A stretch of DNA of 64,000 nt from Marinobacter sp. F3R11. Its GTDB lineage: Bacteria > Pseudomonadota > Gammaproteobacteria > Pseudomonadales > Oleiphilaceae. The notes under the pieces are model-generated. The model saw nothing but the letters and a program-made list of their open reading frames with translations. It searched no databases and was not told the DNA's origin. Every line of letters starts with the position of its first letter. The first letter of the stretch is position 1. Below, piece by piece: positions 27,489 to 36,014 of this stretch. Made by a program: the position numbers and the translations under genes. The stretch lies in NCBI RefSeq assembly GCF_003318275.1, contig NZ_QOCH01000009.1, positions 124,001 to 188,000 on the forward strand, read 5' to 3'.

Positions 27489-29240
27489 TTACAGTTGCAG
27501 GCAAGCGGACTGGCCTCGCTCGTGCAGAAATTGCACAAGATCAGCCCAAGGCAGGGGGCGGGCATAATAATAGCCCTGAATTTCATCACACTGCTGCTGG
27601 CGCAGAAACTCCAGCTGGCCTTCGGTCTCAACACCCTCGGCTACAACGCTCATCTGGAGGCTGTGCGCCAGGCTGATAATGGCCCGAATAATGTGCTCGG
27701 CATCCGCAGACTCACCCAGAGCCTGCACAAAGGACTTATCAATTTTAACCAGGGCGATCGGCAGATGCTGGAGATTGCTGAGAGAGGAAAAGCCGGTCCC
27801 GAAATCATCAAGCGCGAAACTGATGCCTAACTGATTGAGTTCACGCAGGCAGCGCTGAGCGTATTCAGGATCATGCATCATGGCGCTTTCCGTCAGCTCA
27901 AGCTCAAGCAAACTGGTATCGATGTTAGCGTTGAAGATGATCCGGAATATGGTTTCCGTCATTTTGCGGTCATGGAACTGCCTGAAGGAAAGGTTAACGG
28001 CAAATACCAACCCGGGGAACCCGAGCTCAGCAGACTCATGCAGGCGCCGGCAGGCCTGCTCGATCACCCAGTAACCAATAGGAACAATCAGACCACTGCG
28101 CTCGGCGACAGGTATGAACTCTTCCGGCCCAACCAGGCCCCGCTCAGGGTGGTTCCAGCGCACCAGGCACTCAACACCACGCACCTCGTTGCTGGCCAGA
28201 TCAATTCTTGGCTGATAGTACAACTCCAGTTCATTGCCTCTCAGCGCATTACGAAGGTCTGCCTCCAGCCGAAGCTGATAGCCAGCTGAAACATGCAACT
28301 GTCGATCGTAGAAACGGTAGCTTGTGCCCGGATCCCGCTTGGCTTCAAACATCGCCCGGTTCGCTCTGCGCATGAGGTTTTCGGGGCTATCCCCGGCTTC
28401 AGGATAAGTAGCCACACCCAGACTGGCACTGATCACCACACTTTGCCCATCAATAATTACCGGCTCATCAAGGGCGCTAACAACCTTTCGGATGATTTGA
28501 GTAATATCCAGTGAATCTTCTATTTTCTCAATGATAATGGCCAGTTCGTCACCACCAATGCGCATCAGGGAATCTACCCGGCGCAACCCCTGGCGCACCT
28601 GAGCCGCCACCATAATCATCAACTGGTCACTTTTCTGATAACCAAAGGACTCGTTCAGGCTGCGGAAATCATCGATATTCAGGTGCAACAACGCCAGCCG
28701 GTAACATCCCCGCTGGGCCCTGAGGAGCGCTTGTTGCAGCCTGTCGAAGAACAGATCCCGGTTAATAAAGCCGCTTGCGATCCCCCGGCCCAGCTGGCTA
28801 TGGGTGGAATTAGCCAACTGCTCACGGTACCAGGTGCATTTCACTGCTCTGCGAAAACTCCAGTAATCAAGCTCCTGACGACTCAGGTAGTCTGCTGCAC
28901 CAGCAGAAAGTAACTCCGCCGCACGTTCCCATGGTTTTTCCGCGCTCAATGCCAGAACTGGCCGGCCGCCGCTGGCAACTTCCAGATACTGCAAAAAAGC
29001 GGTTTCTGAGCCGCCATGAAATACGCAGTTCCAGACAATAACGTCAAACTTTGCATTGCGAATCAGGTCGTCACAATCCACCAGGTCCGGGCACCAGGTC
29101 GAATCCGGATTTACCTCAGGATCGCCTGTCAACAGTGCCCTCAACCAGAGAAAGTCGGCATAACACGGAGTCAGAACCAGAACGCGAAGCTGGTCATGTC
29201 CGACAGTTTCCAGTGGCAAGGTCATTAAGCGTGGGTCCAT
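27489..29240 (-). CDS. c-di-GMP protein: pseudo-receiver + GGDEF + EAL
   Basis: A 583-residue cytoplasmic three-domain protein. The N-terminal part (about 15-140) has a receiver-like fold pattern, but the phospho-acceptor position reads N in FDVIVWNCVF, so it is probably not phosphorylated. The GGDEF domain (about 155-310) carries GGDEL. The EAL domain (about 325-575) has GVECLVRW in place of GxEALxRW, with the remaining catalytic motifs NLS, ELTESAMM, LDDFGTGFSSL, KIDKSFV and EGVETEGQ intact, so phosphodiesterase activity is plausible. No Shine-Dalgarno is clear at the ATG at 29240 or the internal ATG at 29225. Confidence 0.88.
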   Translation of the reverse strand: MDPRLMTLPLETVGHDQLRVLVLTPCYADFLWLRALLTGDPEVNPDSTWCPDLVDCDDLIRNAKFDVIVWNCVFHGGSETAFLQYLEVASGGRPVLALSAEKPWERAAELLSAGAADYLSRQELDYWSFRRAVKCTWYREQLANSTHSQLGRGIASGFINRDLFFDRLQQALLRAQRGCYRLALLHLNIDDFRSLNESFGYQKSDQLMIMVAAQVRQGLRRVDSLMRIGGDELAIIIEKIEDSLDITQIIRKVVSALDEPVIIDGQSVVISASLGVATYPEAGDSPENLMRRANRAMFEAKRDPGTSYRFYDRQLHVSAGYQLRLEADLRNALRGNELELYYQPRIDLASNEVRGVECLVRWNHPERGLVGPEEFIPVAERSGLIVPIGYWVIEQACRRLHESAELGFPGLVFAVNLSFRQFHDRKMTETIFRIIFNANIDTSLLELELTESAMMHDPEYAQRCLRELNQLGISFALDDFGTGFSSLSNLQHLPIALVKIDKSFVQALGESADAEHIIRAIISLAHSLQMSVVAEGVETEGQLEFLRQQQCDEIQGYYYARPLPWADLVQFLHERGQSACLQL

Positions 29241-29357
29241 GGGTACGTGAGCAAATTAAAAGGATAGCTGATAGATCGACAAGGTACAGGCAGCGTGGTG
29301 TAGACTATTGTCTTACCAAGGGCTCCCTCCGTTTCAATCCATTCTGGCTGTGTATTT

Positions 29358-31376
29358 GTGAACAAACTTAATCCGCGACAAAATGAGGCCGTTCGCTACA
29401 CCGACGGCCCGCTTCTGGTACTGGCTGGTGCGGGCAGTGGAAAAACCAGCGTAATCACCCGGAAAATCGCCTATCTGATTGAACATATTGGCATCCCGGG
29501 GCGCCATATCGCCGCCGTTACATTCACCAACAAAGCCGCCCGCGAAATGAAAGAGCGGGTAGGCCGGATTGTCGACCGTAAGCTGGCCCGCGGGCTTATC
29601 GTATCTACCTTTCACAATCTCGGGCTGAACATGATCCGGGAAGAATATACTCACCTGGGATATCACCCGGGCTTCTCCATTTTTGACGCTGAAGATGCCA
29701 AAGCCCTGTTACGGGATCTCATGCTCCGTGAGGCCAGCGCCGATGCCGGCGATGAACTCAACGATGTCCAGATGACGATCTCTTCCTGGAAAAATGCCTT
29801 GCGCAGCCCTCCGGAAGCATACAGCAAAGCAGCGGATGAGAGGGAACAACGCATTGCTACAGTCTACAAACATTATAACGAGTACCTGAAGGCATACAAC
29901 GCCGTCGACTTCGACGACCTGATTCTGCTTCCGGTACAACTATTCCGCAGCAATCCCGAGGTGCTTGCAAAATGGCGCCGGAAAATCCGCTACATGCTGG
30001 TGGACGAGTACCAGGATACCAACCTGTGCCAGTATGAGTTGGTAAGAATGCTGGTCGCAGAGCGTTCTGCCTTTACTGTTGTTGGTGATGATGACCAGTC
30101 AATTTACGCCTGGCGAGGTGCACGGCCAGAAAACCTGGCTCAGCTCAAGGATGACTTTCCAAGCCTGAAAATTGTGAAACTGGAACAGAATTACCGCTCC
30201 ACTTCACGCATTCTACGCAGCGCCAATACCGTTATCGCCAACAATCCCCACGTGTTCGAAAAAGCCCTGTGGAGCGACCATACCATTGGTGACGAGATCC
30301 GCATTGTCCGGTGTCGCAACGAAGACGCCGAAACCGAGCGGGTTGCAACCGAAATTCTTGACCAGAAGCTCAAAAAGGGACTTTCGTTCCGGGACTTCGC
30401 CGTGCTTTACCGGGGTAACCATCAGGCCCGGCTGCTGGAGATGAAACTGCAGGCCTACCAGATTCCTTATCGCATATCCGGCGGTCAATCGTTTTTCTCG
30501 AAAAACGAAATCAAGGACGCCATGTCGTATCTGCGCCTGCTGATCAACCCGGACGACGACGCAGCCTTCTTGCGGGTAGTTAATGTACCAAGGCGCGAAA
30601 TTGGCCCGCGCACGCTTGAGCAACTCAGCCACTATGCCCGCGCGCGCAACGTAAGCCTTTTCCGGTCACTCAGTGACATGGGTGCGGAAACCCATGTCAC
30701 CGAGAAAGGCCTGGACCGGCTGCGGCGTTTTGCACACTGGGTAGATGCAACCTGCGAGCGGCTGCACAGCGAAAACCCCGTGCCTGTTATCAAACAGCTA
30801 TTCACAGATATTGAGTATGAAGAGTGGTTACATCAGAACTCCGGAACACCCAAGCAAGCTGAAAGACGCATGGAAAACATCTGGTACCTGGTGGATTCAA
30901 TCCAGCGAATGCTGGACGACGGAAAAGGCACTGCTGACGAACTGGGCATCGAAGATGCCATCACCAAACTGATTCTGCGCGACATGATGGAGCAGCGTGA
31001 AGAAGAGGACGACAGTGACAAGGTTCAACTGCTGACCCTGCACGCATCCAAAGGCCTGGAGTTTCCTCACGTGTTTATTCTTGGCCTGGAGGAAGAGATT
31101 CTGCCGCACCGTTCCAGCATTGAAGAGGGTAATATCGAGGAGGAGCGGCGCCTGATGTATGTGGGAATAACCCGCGCAAAAGAAACGCTGACCCTGACCT
31201 ACGCTGCGCAGCGCAGACAATACGGGGAAAAGATTGAAACCATTCCCAGCCGGTTTCTGGATGAACTCCCGGAAGACGATGTGCGCTGGGAGGGCACCGG
31301 AGATCTGGATGCAGAAGCCAACCAGAAAAAAGGCAAGGCTACGTTAAGCGCCCTTCTCGGTGATCTGGGGCTCTGA
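29358..31376 (+). CDS. rep: ATP-dependent DNA helicase Rep
   Basis: SF1A 3'-5' helicase that helps replication forks past protein blocks. The 672 residues from GTG 29358 are the Rep length. It has a Q motif NPRQNEAV near the start, Walker A AGAGSGKT near residue 22, the DEYQDTN Walker B motif near 215, DDDQSIYAWRGA near 240, and LTLHASKGLEF and YVGITRAKETL in the C-terminal motor. The gene is divergent from the c-di-GMP gene, and a terminator follows. Confidence 0.96.
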   Translation: MNKLNPRQNEAVRYTDGPLLVLAGAGSGKTSVITRKIAYLIEHIGIPGRHIAAVTFTNKAAREMKERVGRIVDRKLARGLIVSTFHNLGLNMIREEYTHLGYHPGFSIFDAEDAKALLRDLMLREASADAGDELNDVQMTISSWKNALRSPPEAYSKAADEREQRIATVYKHYNEYLKAYNAVDFDDLILLPVQLFRSNPEVLAKWRRKIRYMLVDEYQDTNLCQYELVRMLVAERSAFTVVGDDDQSIYAWRGARPENLAQLKDDFPSLKIVKLEQNYRSTSRILRSANTVIANNPHVFEKALWSDHTIGDEIRIVRCRNEDAETERVATEILDQKLKKGLSFRDFAVLYRGNHQARLLEMKLQAYQIPYRISGGQSFFSKNEIKDAMSYLRLLINPDDDAAFLRVVNVPRREIGPRTLEQLSHYARARNVSLFRSLSDMGAETHVTEKGLDRLRRFAHWVDATCERLHSENPVPVIKQLFTDIEYEEWLHQNSGTPKQAERRMENIWYLVDSIQRMLDDGKGTADELGIEDAITKLILRDMMEQREEEDDSDKVQLLTLHASKGLEFPHVFILGLEEEILPHRSSIEEGNIEEERRLMYVGITRAKETLTLTYAAQRRQYGEKIETIPSRFLDELPEDDVRWEGTGDLDAEANQKKGKATLSALLGDLGL

Positions 31377-31381
31377 AAGCA

Positions 31382-31406
31382 AAAACCCCGCATTCAGCGG
31401 GGTTTT
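31382..31406. terminator. bidirectional intrinsic terminator
   Basis: Perfect 10-bp arms AAAACCCCGC / GCGGGGTTTT with a 5-nt loop between the convergent rep and cytochrome c5 genes. Confidence 0.85.
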
Positions 31407-31425
31407 GACAGCAAGCACCTGAATC

Positions 31426-31845
31426 CTACTTACTCTCTGCCACCATGTGTTCCACAGCCGCCTGGATTTCTTCATCCGCGCAGCTGGCACAGCCACCTTT
31501 GGCTGGCATGGCGTTAAAGCCATTGAGCGCATGATTGAGCAGTGTTTCCATACCCTTATCGATACGAGGTGCCCAGGCATCAGCGTTGCCAATAACCGGT
31601 GCACCTGCTGCTCCAGTGGTATGACACGCCATGCACACAGCGCCATAAACTTCGCTGCCTGAACGTGGGCCCGCACTGGCCGTTTCGGTTGCAGCAGCGG
31701 CTTCACCGCATTCCTCACCCTGCAGACAGACCTCGCCGACAGGCTGAATACGCGCACGAATTTCATCTTCAACACTTGCCATAGCGGCGCCGGCAGTAAT
31801 GCCAAAGCCGAGCAGTACGACAGCCAGGACTCTCTTCATCTTCAC
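31426..31845 (-). CDS. cytochrome c5-type periplasmic monohaem cytochrome
   Basis: A 139-residue exported cytochrome. The signal peptide covers about residues 1-23 (cleavage near AMA-S), the haem-binding CMACH is at 71-75, the axial methionine is probably M113 (NAMPAKGGC), and C119/C122 match the extra disulfide typical of c5. A spacer of about 35 residues rich in Ala, Thr, Ser and Glu lies between the signal region and the haem domain. It probably shuttles electrons to a terminal oxidase or reductase. Confidence 0.9.
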   Translation of the reverse strand: MKMKRVLAVVLLGFGITAGAAMASVEDEIRARIQPVGEVCLQGEECGEAAAATETASAGPRSGSEVYGAVCMACHTTGAAGAPVIGNADAWAPRIDKGMETLLNHALNGFNAMPAKGGCASCADEEIQAAVEHMVAESK

Positions 31846-32042
31846 AATGCACCTCGCATTTGAGCGTTATAATATTTGGTTGCCGCATTATAGCGACTGA
31901 ACCCCGGCAAAAAAACCAAATAGCAAAATCATAAATTGATTTCCACCATTTTTATTGCCATTACTTAAGCGTGGAGACTCTGCCCCGACATCCGGTTACC
32001 ATGTCGCAGATTACTTACTCCCGACCTTTCAGGACCCTATTC

Positions 32043-32381
32043 ATGAACCGCCCGGAGAAACCCTTTCCTCACCCCATGCGCAAATCACTCCTGATTACGG
32101 AATTCAGTGCGCTGGCAATTCTACTGGCATCAATGGGCTGGTTCTCAAGCCAGACAGATACTGGCCATAGTATCAACCCCGCGTGGCTCCTGGTACCCGC
32201 ACTCGCGAGCCTTGCAGTTTTCCTGAGCTTCATCGGCCTGATGTACCTGCGATGGATCATAGCTGCGAGTGCCGAGAATCAGCGTCGACACAAAATCGTT
32301 TTTTCATTATTGGCTATCACCCTGATCGGCGTCTGGGTTTACGGCATTGCCAATACGTGGCTCAGCCTCAATGCAGCATAG
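32043..32381 (+). CDS. small membrane protein of unknown function
   Basis: Three hydrophobic segments are visible in the 112-residue product (about residues 16-35, 43-68 and 83-105), with a short basic loop between the second and third. No family recognised. The ATG at 32043 has AGGA 8 nt upstream; longer in-frame starts at 31971 and 32001 are less convincing. It ends 13 bp before pldA and may be co-transcribed with it. Confidence 0.65.
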   Translation: MNRPEKPFPHPMRKSLLITEFSALAILLASMGWFSSQTDTGHSINPAWLLVPALASLAVFLSFIGLMYLRWIIAASAENQRRHKIVFSLLAITLIGVWVYGIANTWLSLNAA

Positions 32382-32394
32382 AGAGACCCGGACC

Positions 32395-33519
32395 ATGCAT
32401 AATCACCTCAGTACCAGGGCTTCTGCGGCAGCCACCCTCGCTTTGCTGTGGCCGGCACTGACGACCGCACAGGAAGCCGGCTCAGCAGGCGACCCTCTTG
32501 TCACATCCCCGGAAAATTGCGCGCTGATTCAGGATGGAGTGCAACGCCTGGCCTGCTACGACTCTTTTAACGATCCGCAAACCGCCCGTGATCAGGCCAG
32601 TGAGCAGGAAGTGAATGATACCGAGCAGGCGGTCGATACAATGGCCCCTGACAAGGATGCCCTGGATCAGGTTGCTGAGGTTTCCGGTGAGGATGAGCCA
32701 GACAGCAACGTCATGAACAACATGCTCAACAACTACATAACGGCCGAGAAGGCCCTGTTCTCATTTTCAGGCAGTTTTATAAGCCACCGCCCCACGTACA
32801 TCCTGCCGATTACCCGGATGGATGATCCAAACAACATACCAACCAATCCAAGGCTGGGTGCCACCGGCTACGATTACGGTTTGGAGAATGAGGAAGCCAA
32901 ATACCAGATCAGCTTTAAGGTTCCTCTGCTGACGGGCTTACTGGAAGACCGTACAACTTTGTGGTTCGGTTATACGCAACGCTCATTCTGGCAGGTTTAC
33001 AACCAGGATGAATCTGCCCCCTTCCGGGAAACCAATTATGAACCTGAGATTTTCATACGCCATCAGACAAACTGGAATCTGGGTTCCGCGACACTAAGCG
33101 GCATAAAGGTCGGGTTCAACCATCAATCCAACGGTCAGTCGGAACCCCGCTCCCGGAGCTGGAACAGGATTATGGCGAGCGCAGGATTTACACGTGATCG
33201 CTGGCTGTTTGTTTTGGAGCCATGGTACCGGATTCCGGAAAGCAGCAAAGATGATAACGAAGACATCGAAAGTTACCTGGGGCATGCCAACTACTACGCT
33301 ATTTACAAGCTTGCAGAAGACAGGACGCTTTCATTGAAACTGATGAACAATCTACGCTCGGACAATCGCACGTCGGTTGAATTTGGTTACAGCTTTCCCA
33401 TTGGCGATACGGTCAAGGGATTCTTCCAGTACTACAACGGATACGGGGAGAGCCTGATTGATTACAACCATCGGATTGAGCGGTTCGGGCTTGGGATTAT
33501 GCTGAACGACTGGTTCTGA
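32395..33519 (+). CDS. pldA: outer-membrane phospholipase A (OMPLA)
   Basis: Calcium-dependent outer-membrane acyl hydrolase that helps keep lipid asymmetry. The catalytic triad maps to H243, S245 and N257 in the block GFNHQSNGQ...SWNR, with the same spacing as E. coli H142/S144/N156. The C-terminus ends in an aromatic (MLNDWF), as beta-barrel proteins require. The signal peptide is about residues 1-25. Between signal and barrel is an extra acidic region of about 100 residues starting with a CALIQDGVQRLACYDSF motif, which makes the protein longer (374) than E. coli PldA (289). Confidence 0.92.
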   Translation: MHNHLSTRASAAATLALLWPALTTAQEAGSAGDPLVTSPENCALIQDGVQRLACYDSFNDPQTARDQASEQEVNDTEQAVDTMAPDKDALDQVAEVSGEDEPDSNVMNNMLNNYITAEKALFSFSGSFISHRPTYILPITRMDDPNNIPTNPRLGATGYDYGLENEEAKYQISFKVPLLTGLLEDRTTLWFGYTQRSFWQVYNQDESAPFRETNYEPEIFIRHQTNWNLGSATLSGIKVGFNHQSNGQSEPRSRSWNRIMASAGFTRDRWLFVLEPWYRIPESSKDDNEDIESYLGHANYYAIYKLAEDRTLSLKLMNNLRSDNRTSVEFGYSFPIGDTVKGFFQYYNGYGESLIDYNHRIERFGLGIMLNDWF

Positions 33520-33543
33520 GTTTTATCAGGCTGCGGTGCAAGC

Positions 33544-33655
33544 TGGGCTGGTGGTACGAGTTGCGAAAACACGCTCCTTGCGGCACATCCATGTGACGCT
33601 TGGGCTCCGCCATCCATGGCTCCGCACAGTTTTCGCAACTCGGACCACCAGCCCA
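33544..33655. repeat. composite inverted-repeat element, copy B
   Basis: Outer arms 33544-33570 and 33629-33655 form a 27-bp inverted repeat with one mismatch. The 58-nt core has two mini-hairpins with TCCA loops (CACA-TCCA-TGTG and GCCA-TCCA-TGGC) separated by ACGCTTGG and ending CACA before the right arm. The core matches copy A at 10252-10304 in layout and in the motifs ACGC, CATCC, GCTTGG, GCCATCC and CACAGT, while the arms are unrelated. It sits between the convergent pldA and phosphomannomutase genes. Confidence 0.85.
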
Positions 33656-33695
33656 ACCGCCCCAACTAAGAAATAGCCTGAGGCAAAAGTACAAA

Positions 33696-35057
33696 TCATC
33701 CCTGCAGATTATTCAACCGCTCCATTTCTGCGAGCAACTCTTCAGTTTTTGCTTTCATCAATGGTATGTCACCGCGAGATTCCACGTTCAGGCGAACAAC
33801 GGGCTCCGTATTGGACATGCGCAGGTTGAAGCGCCAGTTATCGAATTCCACGCTGAGGCCGTCTACATAGCTGACGCTTTTCGCGTTGGCGCCGTATTTT
33901 TCCTCAATAGCTGCAATCACCCTGGCCGGCTCGTTGATGGTGCGGTTGATTTCGCCGCTGGCCGGGTAGGCTTCGATGCGAGCGTCGATAAGAGAGGAAA
34001 AGGGCTTTCCGGACTGGCACAGACGTTCCGCGATCAGCAACCAGGGAATCATGCCACTGTCACAGTAGGCAAAATCCCGAAAGTAGTGATGGGCGCTCAT
34101 TTCCCCGCCGTATACGGCATCTTCATCGCGCATACGCTGTTTGATGAAGGCGTGTCCGGTTTTACTTTCAATAGCTTCACCACCGGCAGCTTGTACCAGA
34201 TCCTGAGTGTTCCAGATCAGTCTCGGATCATGGATAACCTTACCTGGGCCGGTTTTACGCAGGAACTGATCTGCCAACAGGCCAACAATGTAATAGCCTT
34301 CTATAAACCGGCCATTTTCATCGAAAAAGAAACAGCGATCATAATCGCCGTCCCAGGCAATGCCCATGGCCGCACCCTGCTCAATTACGGCATCGGCGGT
34401 AGCCGCCCGGTTTTCTTCAAGAATCGGGTTGGGCACACCGTTGGGGAAATTACCATCTGGATTATGGTTCACTTTGACGAACTCGAAAGGCAGGTGTTTT
34501 TCGAGTTCATCGATGATCAGCCCGGCACCACCATTACCGGCGTTGACGACAATCTTCATGGGGCACAGAGAAGCTGCGTCGATGTATCCCAGCAGGTGGT
34601 CTATATAGGCGCTGGTAACTTCCAGTGTTTCGTATTTACCCGGGACAGGTGCGTCGGTAAAGGGCTCGGGCACCCGGTCACGGATATCATTCAGTCCGTT
34701 ATCGGAGCTGATCGGGCGGGATTCCGGCCCCACCATTTTCATACCGTTGTGATTTTTGGGGTTGTGGCTGGCGGTGACCATAATGCCACCATCCATGTCG
34801 TAATGGCTGGTAGCAAAGTACACACACTCGGTACCACACAGGCCTATATCGAACACGTCGGCACCTGCAGCCATGAGGCCGGAGTTCAGGGCTTCAGCAA
34901 TTTCAGGGCTTGAAAGGCGAATGTCGTAACCAACAATCACTTTTTTCGCACCAGTAATTTCCACGTAGGCACGCCCGATACGTTCTGCAAGCGCCGGATT
35001 CAGCTGCTCCGGTACGCTGCCGCGCAGGTCATAAGCTTTAAAACAGGACAGGTCCAT
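33696..35057 (-). CDS. cpsG: phosphomannomutase (CpsG/ManB family)
   Basis: Alpha-D-phosphohexomutase that interconverts mannose-6-P and mannose-1-P (possibly glucose phosphates) for GDP-mannose and surface polysaccharide. The 453-residue product has the phosphoserine loop TASHNPKNHNG with S97, metal-binding DGDYDRCF near 243, sugar-binding GGEMSAHHYF near 325 and the phosphate-binding RLNVESRGD near the C-terminus. It resembles E. coli CpsG more than Pseudomonas AlgC. It follows bfr on the same strand with a 9-bp gap. Confidence 0.93.
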   Translation of the reverse strand: MDLSCFKAYDLRGSVPEQLNPALAERIGRAYVEITGAKKVIVGYDIRLSSPEIAEALNSGLMAAGADVFDIGLCGTECVYFATSHYDMDGGIMVTASHNPKNHNGMKMVGPESRPISSDNGLNDIRDRVPEPFTDAPVPGKYETLEVTSAYIDHLLGYIDAASLCPMKIVVNAGNGGAGLIIDELEKHLPFEFVKVNHNPDGNFPNGVPNPILEENRAATADAVIEQGAAMGIAWDGDYDRCFFFDENGRFIEGYYIVGLLADQFLRKTGPGKVIHDPRLIWNTQDLVQAAGGEAIESKTGHAFIKQRMRDEDAVYGGEMSAHHYFRDFAYCDSGMIPWLLIAERLCQSGKPFSSLIDARIEAYPASGEINRTINEPARVIAAIEEKYGANAKSVSYVDGLSVEFDNWRFNLRMSNTEPVVRLNVESRGDIPLMKAKTEELLAEMERLNNLQG

Positions 35058-35066
35058 TGTCGGTCT

Positions 35067-35543
35067 TTACTCCGCAGCAGAAGATTGCAGTTGGATGTAG
35101 TTCTGAATGCCCATCTGGTTGATCATTTCCAGTTGAGTCTCAAGCCAGTCAATATGCTCTTCCTCACTGTCCAGAATGCTGCGGAACAGCTCACGGCTTG
35201 TGTAGTCGCCGACTGACTCACAGTAGACAATCGCTTCTTTCAGATCTACGTGGGCAATGTGTTCGATCTTCAGGTCGCACGCAATCATCTCCTCAACGTG
35301 CTCACCGATCATCAGTTTGTTCAGGTCTTGCAGGTTAGGCAACCCTTCCAGAAACAATATGCGCTCAATCAGCTGATCGGCGTGTTTCATCTCATCAATG
35401 GATTCTTCGTATTCCTTGGCCGCAAGCTTGGTGATACCCCAGTCTTTATACATACGCGAATGCAGAAAATACTGGTTGATAGCCGTCAGTTCATTGGCAA
35501 GGACTTTATTCAGAAACTGGATGACTTTTTTGTCGCCTTTCAT
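35067..35543 (-). CDS. bfr: bacterioferritin
   Basis: Haem-containing 24-mer iron store of 158 residues. Ferroxidase ligands E18, E51, H54 and the [11 protein letters not shown] block (E127/H130 equivalents) are present, and haem-ligand M52 is in the SIDEMKHAD motif. The ATG at 35543 has GAGGAG 7 nt upstream; a longer frame to 35597 is unsupported. bfd lies just upstream, and the pair should cooperate in iron release. Confidence 0.95.
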   Translation of the reverse strand: MKGDKKVIQFLNKVLANELTAINQYFLHSRMYKDWGITKLAAKEYEESIDEMKHADQLIERILFLEGLPNLQDLNKLMIGEHVEEMIACDLKIEHIAHVDLKEAIVYCESVGDYTSRELFRSILDSEEEHIDWLETQLEMINQMGIQNYIQLQSSAAE

Positions 35544-35709
35544 TGCAGCACTCCTCAATCCTGGCCGGCTGAGAACCTTTTCTGGTGAAAGGCACACCGA
35601 CTGGCTGGTTCGGGTTCAATAAGCTCTCTGAGCTCTCTCGTCACCCAATAAGGATAGCGCTTTAAGGCGCATTACAAAATTGCGGAAAGGAAATAAACCT
35701 CAACAGGCG

Positions 35710-35916
35710 TCAGGCAGGGGTTGCCAGCATATTTGCCAGTGACAGGTAATCCTGTGAGCGGTTCTCACGCAGAATACCCCGTGCCGTGCAGGCACAGCGT
35801 CCACACTGAGTGCCTACGCCCAGCTCTTTACCAAGCTGACGCATGGACGACACTCCGTTTTCTGCGGCTTCGCGGATGTCCCGGTCTGTGACTCCGTGGC
35901 ACAGGCATACATACAT
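35710..35916 (-). CDS. bfd: bacterioferritin-associated ferredoxin
   Basis: A 68-residue [2Fe-2S] protein that reduces the bacterioferritin core to release iron. The Bfd cluster ligands C4, C6, C38 and C41 are all present in the expected CxC...CxxC spacing. A Fur-box-like sequence overlaps its predicted promoter, which fits induction under iron starvation. Confidence 0.95.
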   Translation of the reverse strand: MYVCLCHGVTDRDIREAAENGVSSMRQLGKELGVGTQCGRCACTARGILRENRSQDYLSLANMLATPA

Positions 35917-35948
35917 AATGCGTTCTCACTAACGACAACAAGTTTAGT

Positions 35949-35981
35949 GATAATTATTGTCATTAGCATCAAGAATTGCAA
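35949..35981 (-). promoter_or_regulatory. Fur box overlapping a predicted bfd promoter
   Basis: GATAATTATTGTCATTAGC (35949-35967) matches 15 of 19 positions of the palindromic Fur consensus. On the minus strand TTGCAA (35981-35976), 17 bp, AATAAT (35958-35953) could be the -35/-10 of bfd, so Fur binding would block the -10. Fur repression of bfd is known in E. coli and Pseudomonas. Confidence 0.65.
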
Positions 35982-36014
35982 GCCCCTTATTTTGCTTCCT
36001 TGTAACAACAGGTT

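Noticed and set aside
33600..34913. A 437-codon plus-strand open frame opposite phosphomannomutase
   Set aside because: The minus strand encodes a full, motif-complete phosphomannomutase; the antisense frame also starts inside repeat B and has no homology pattern.
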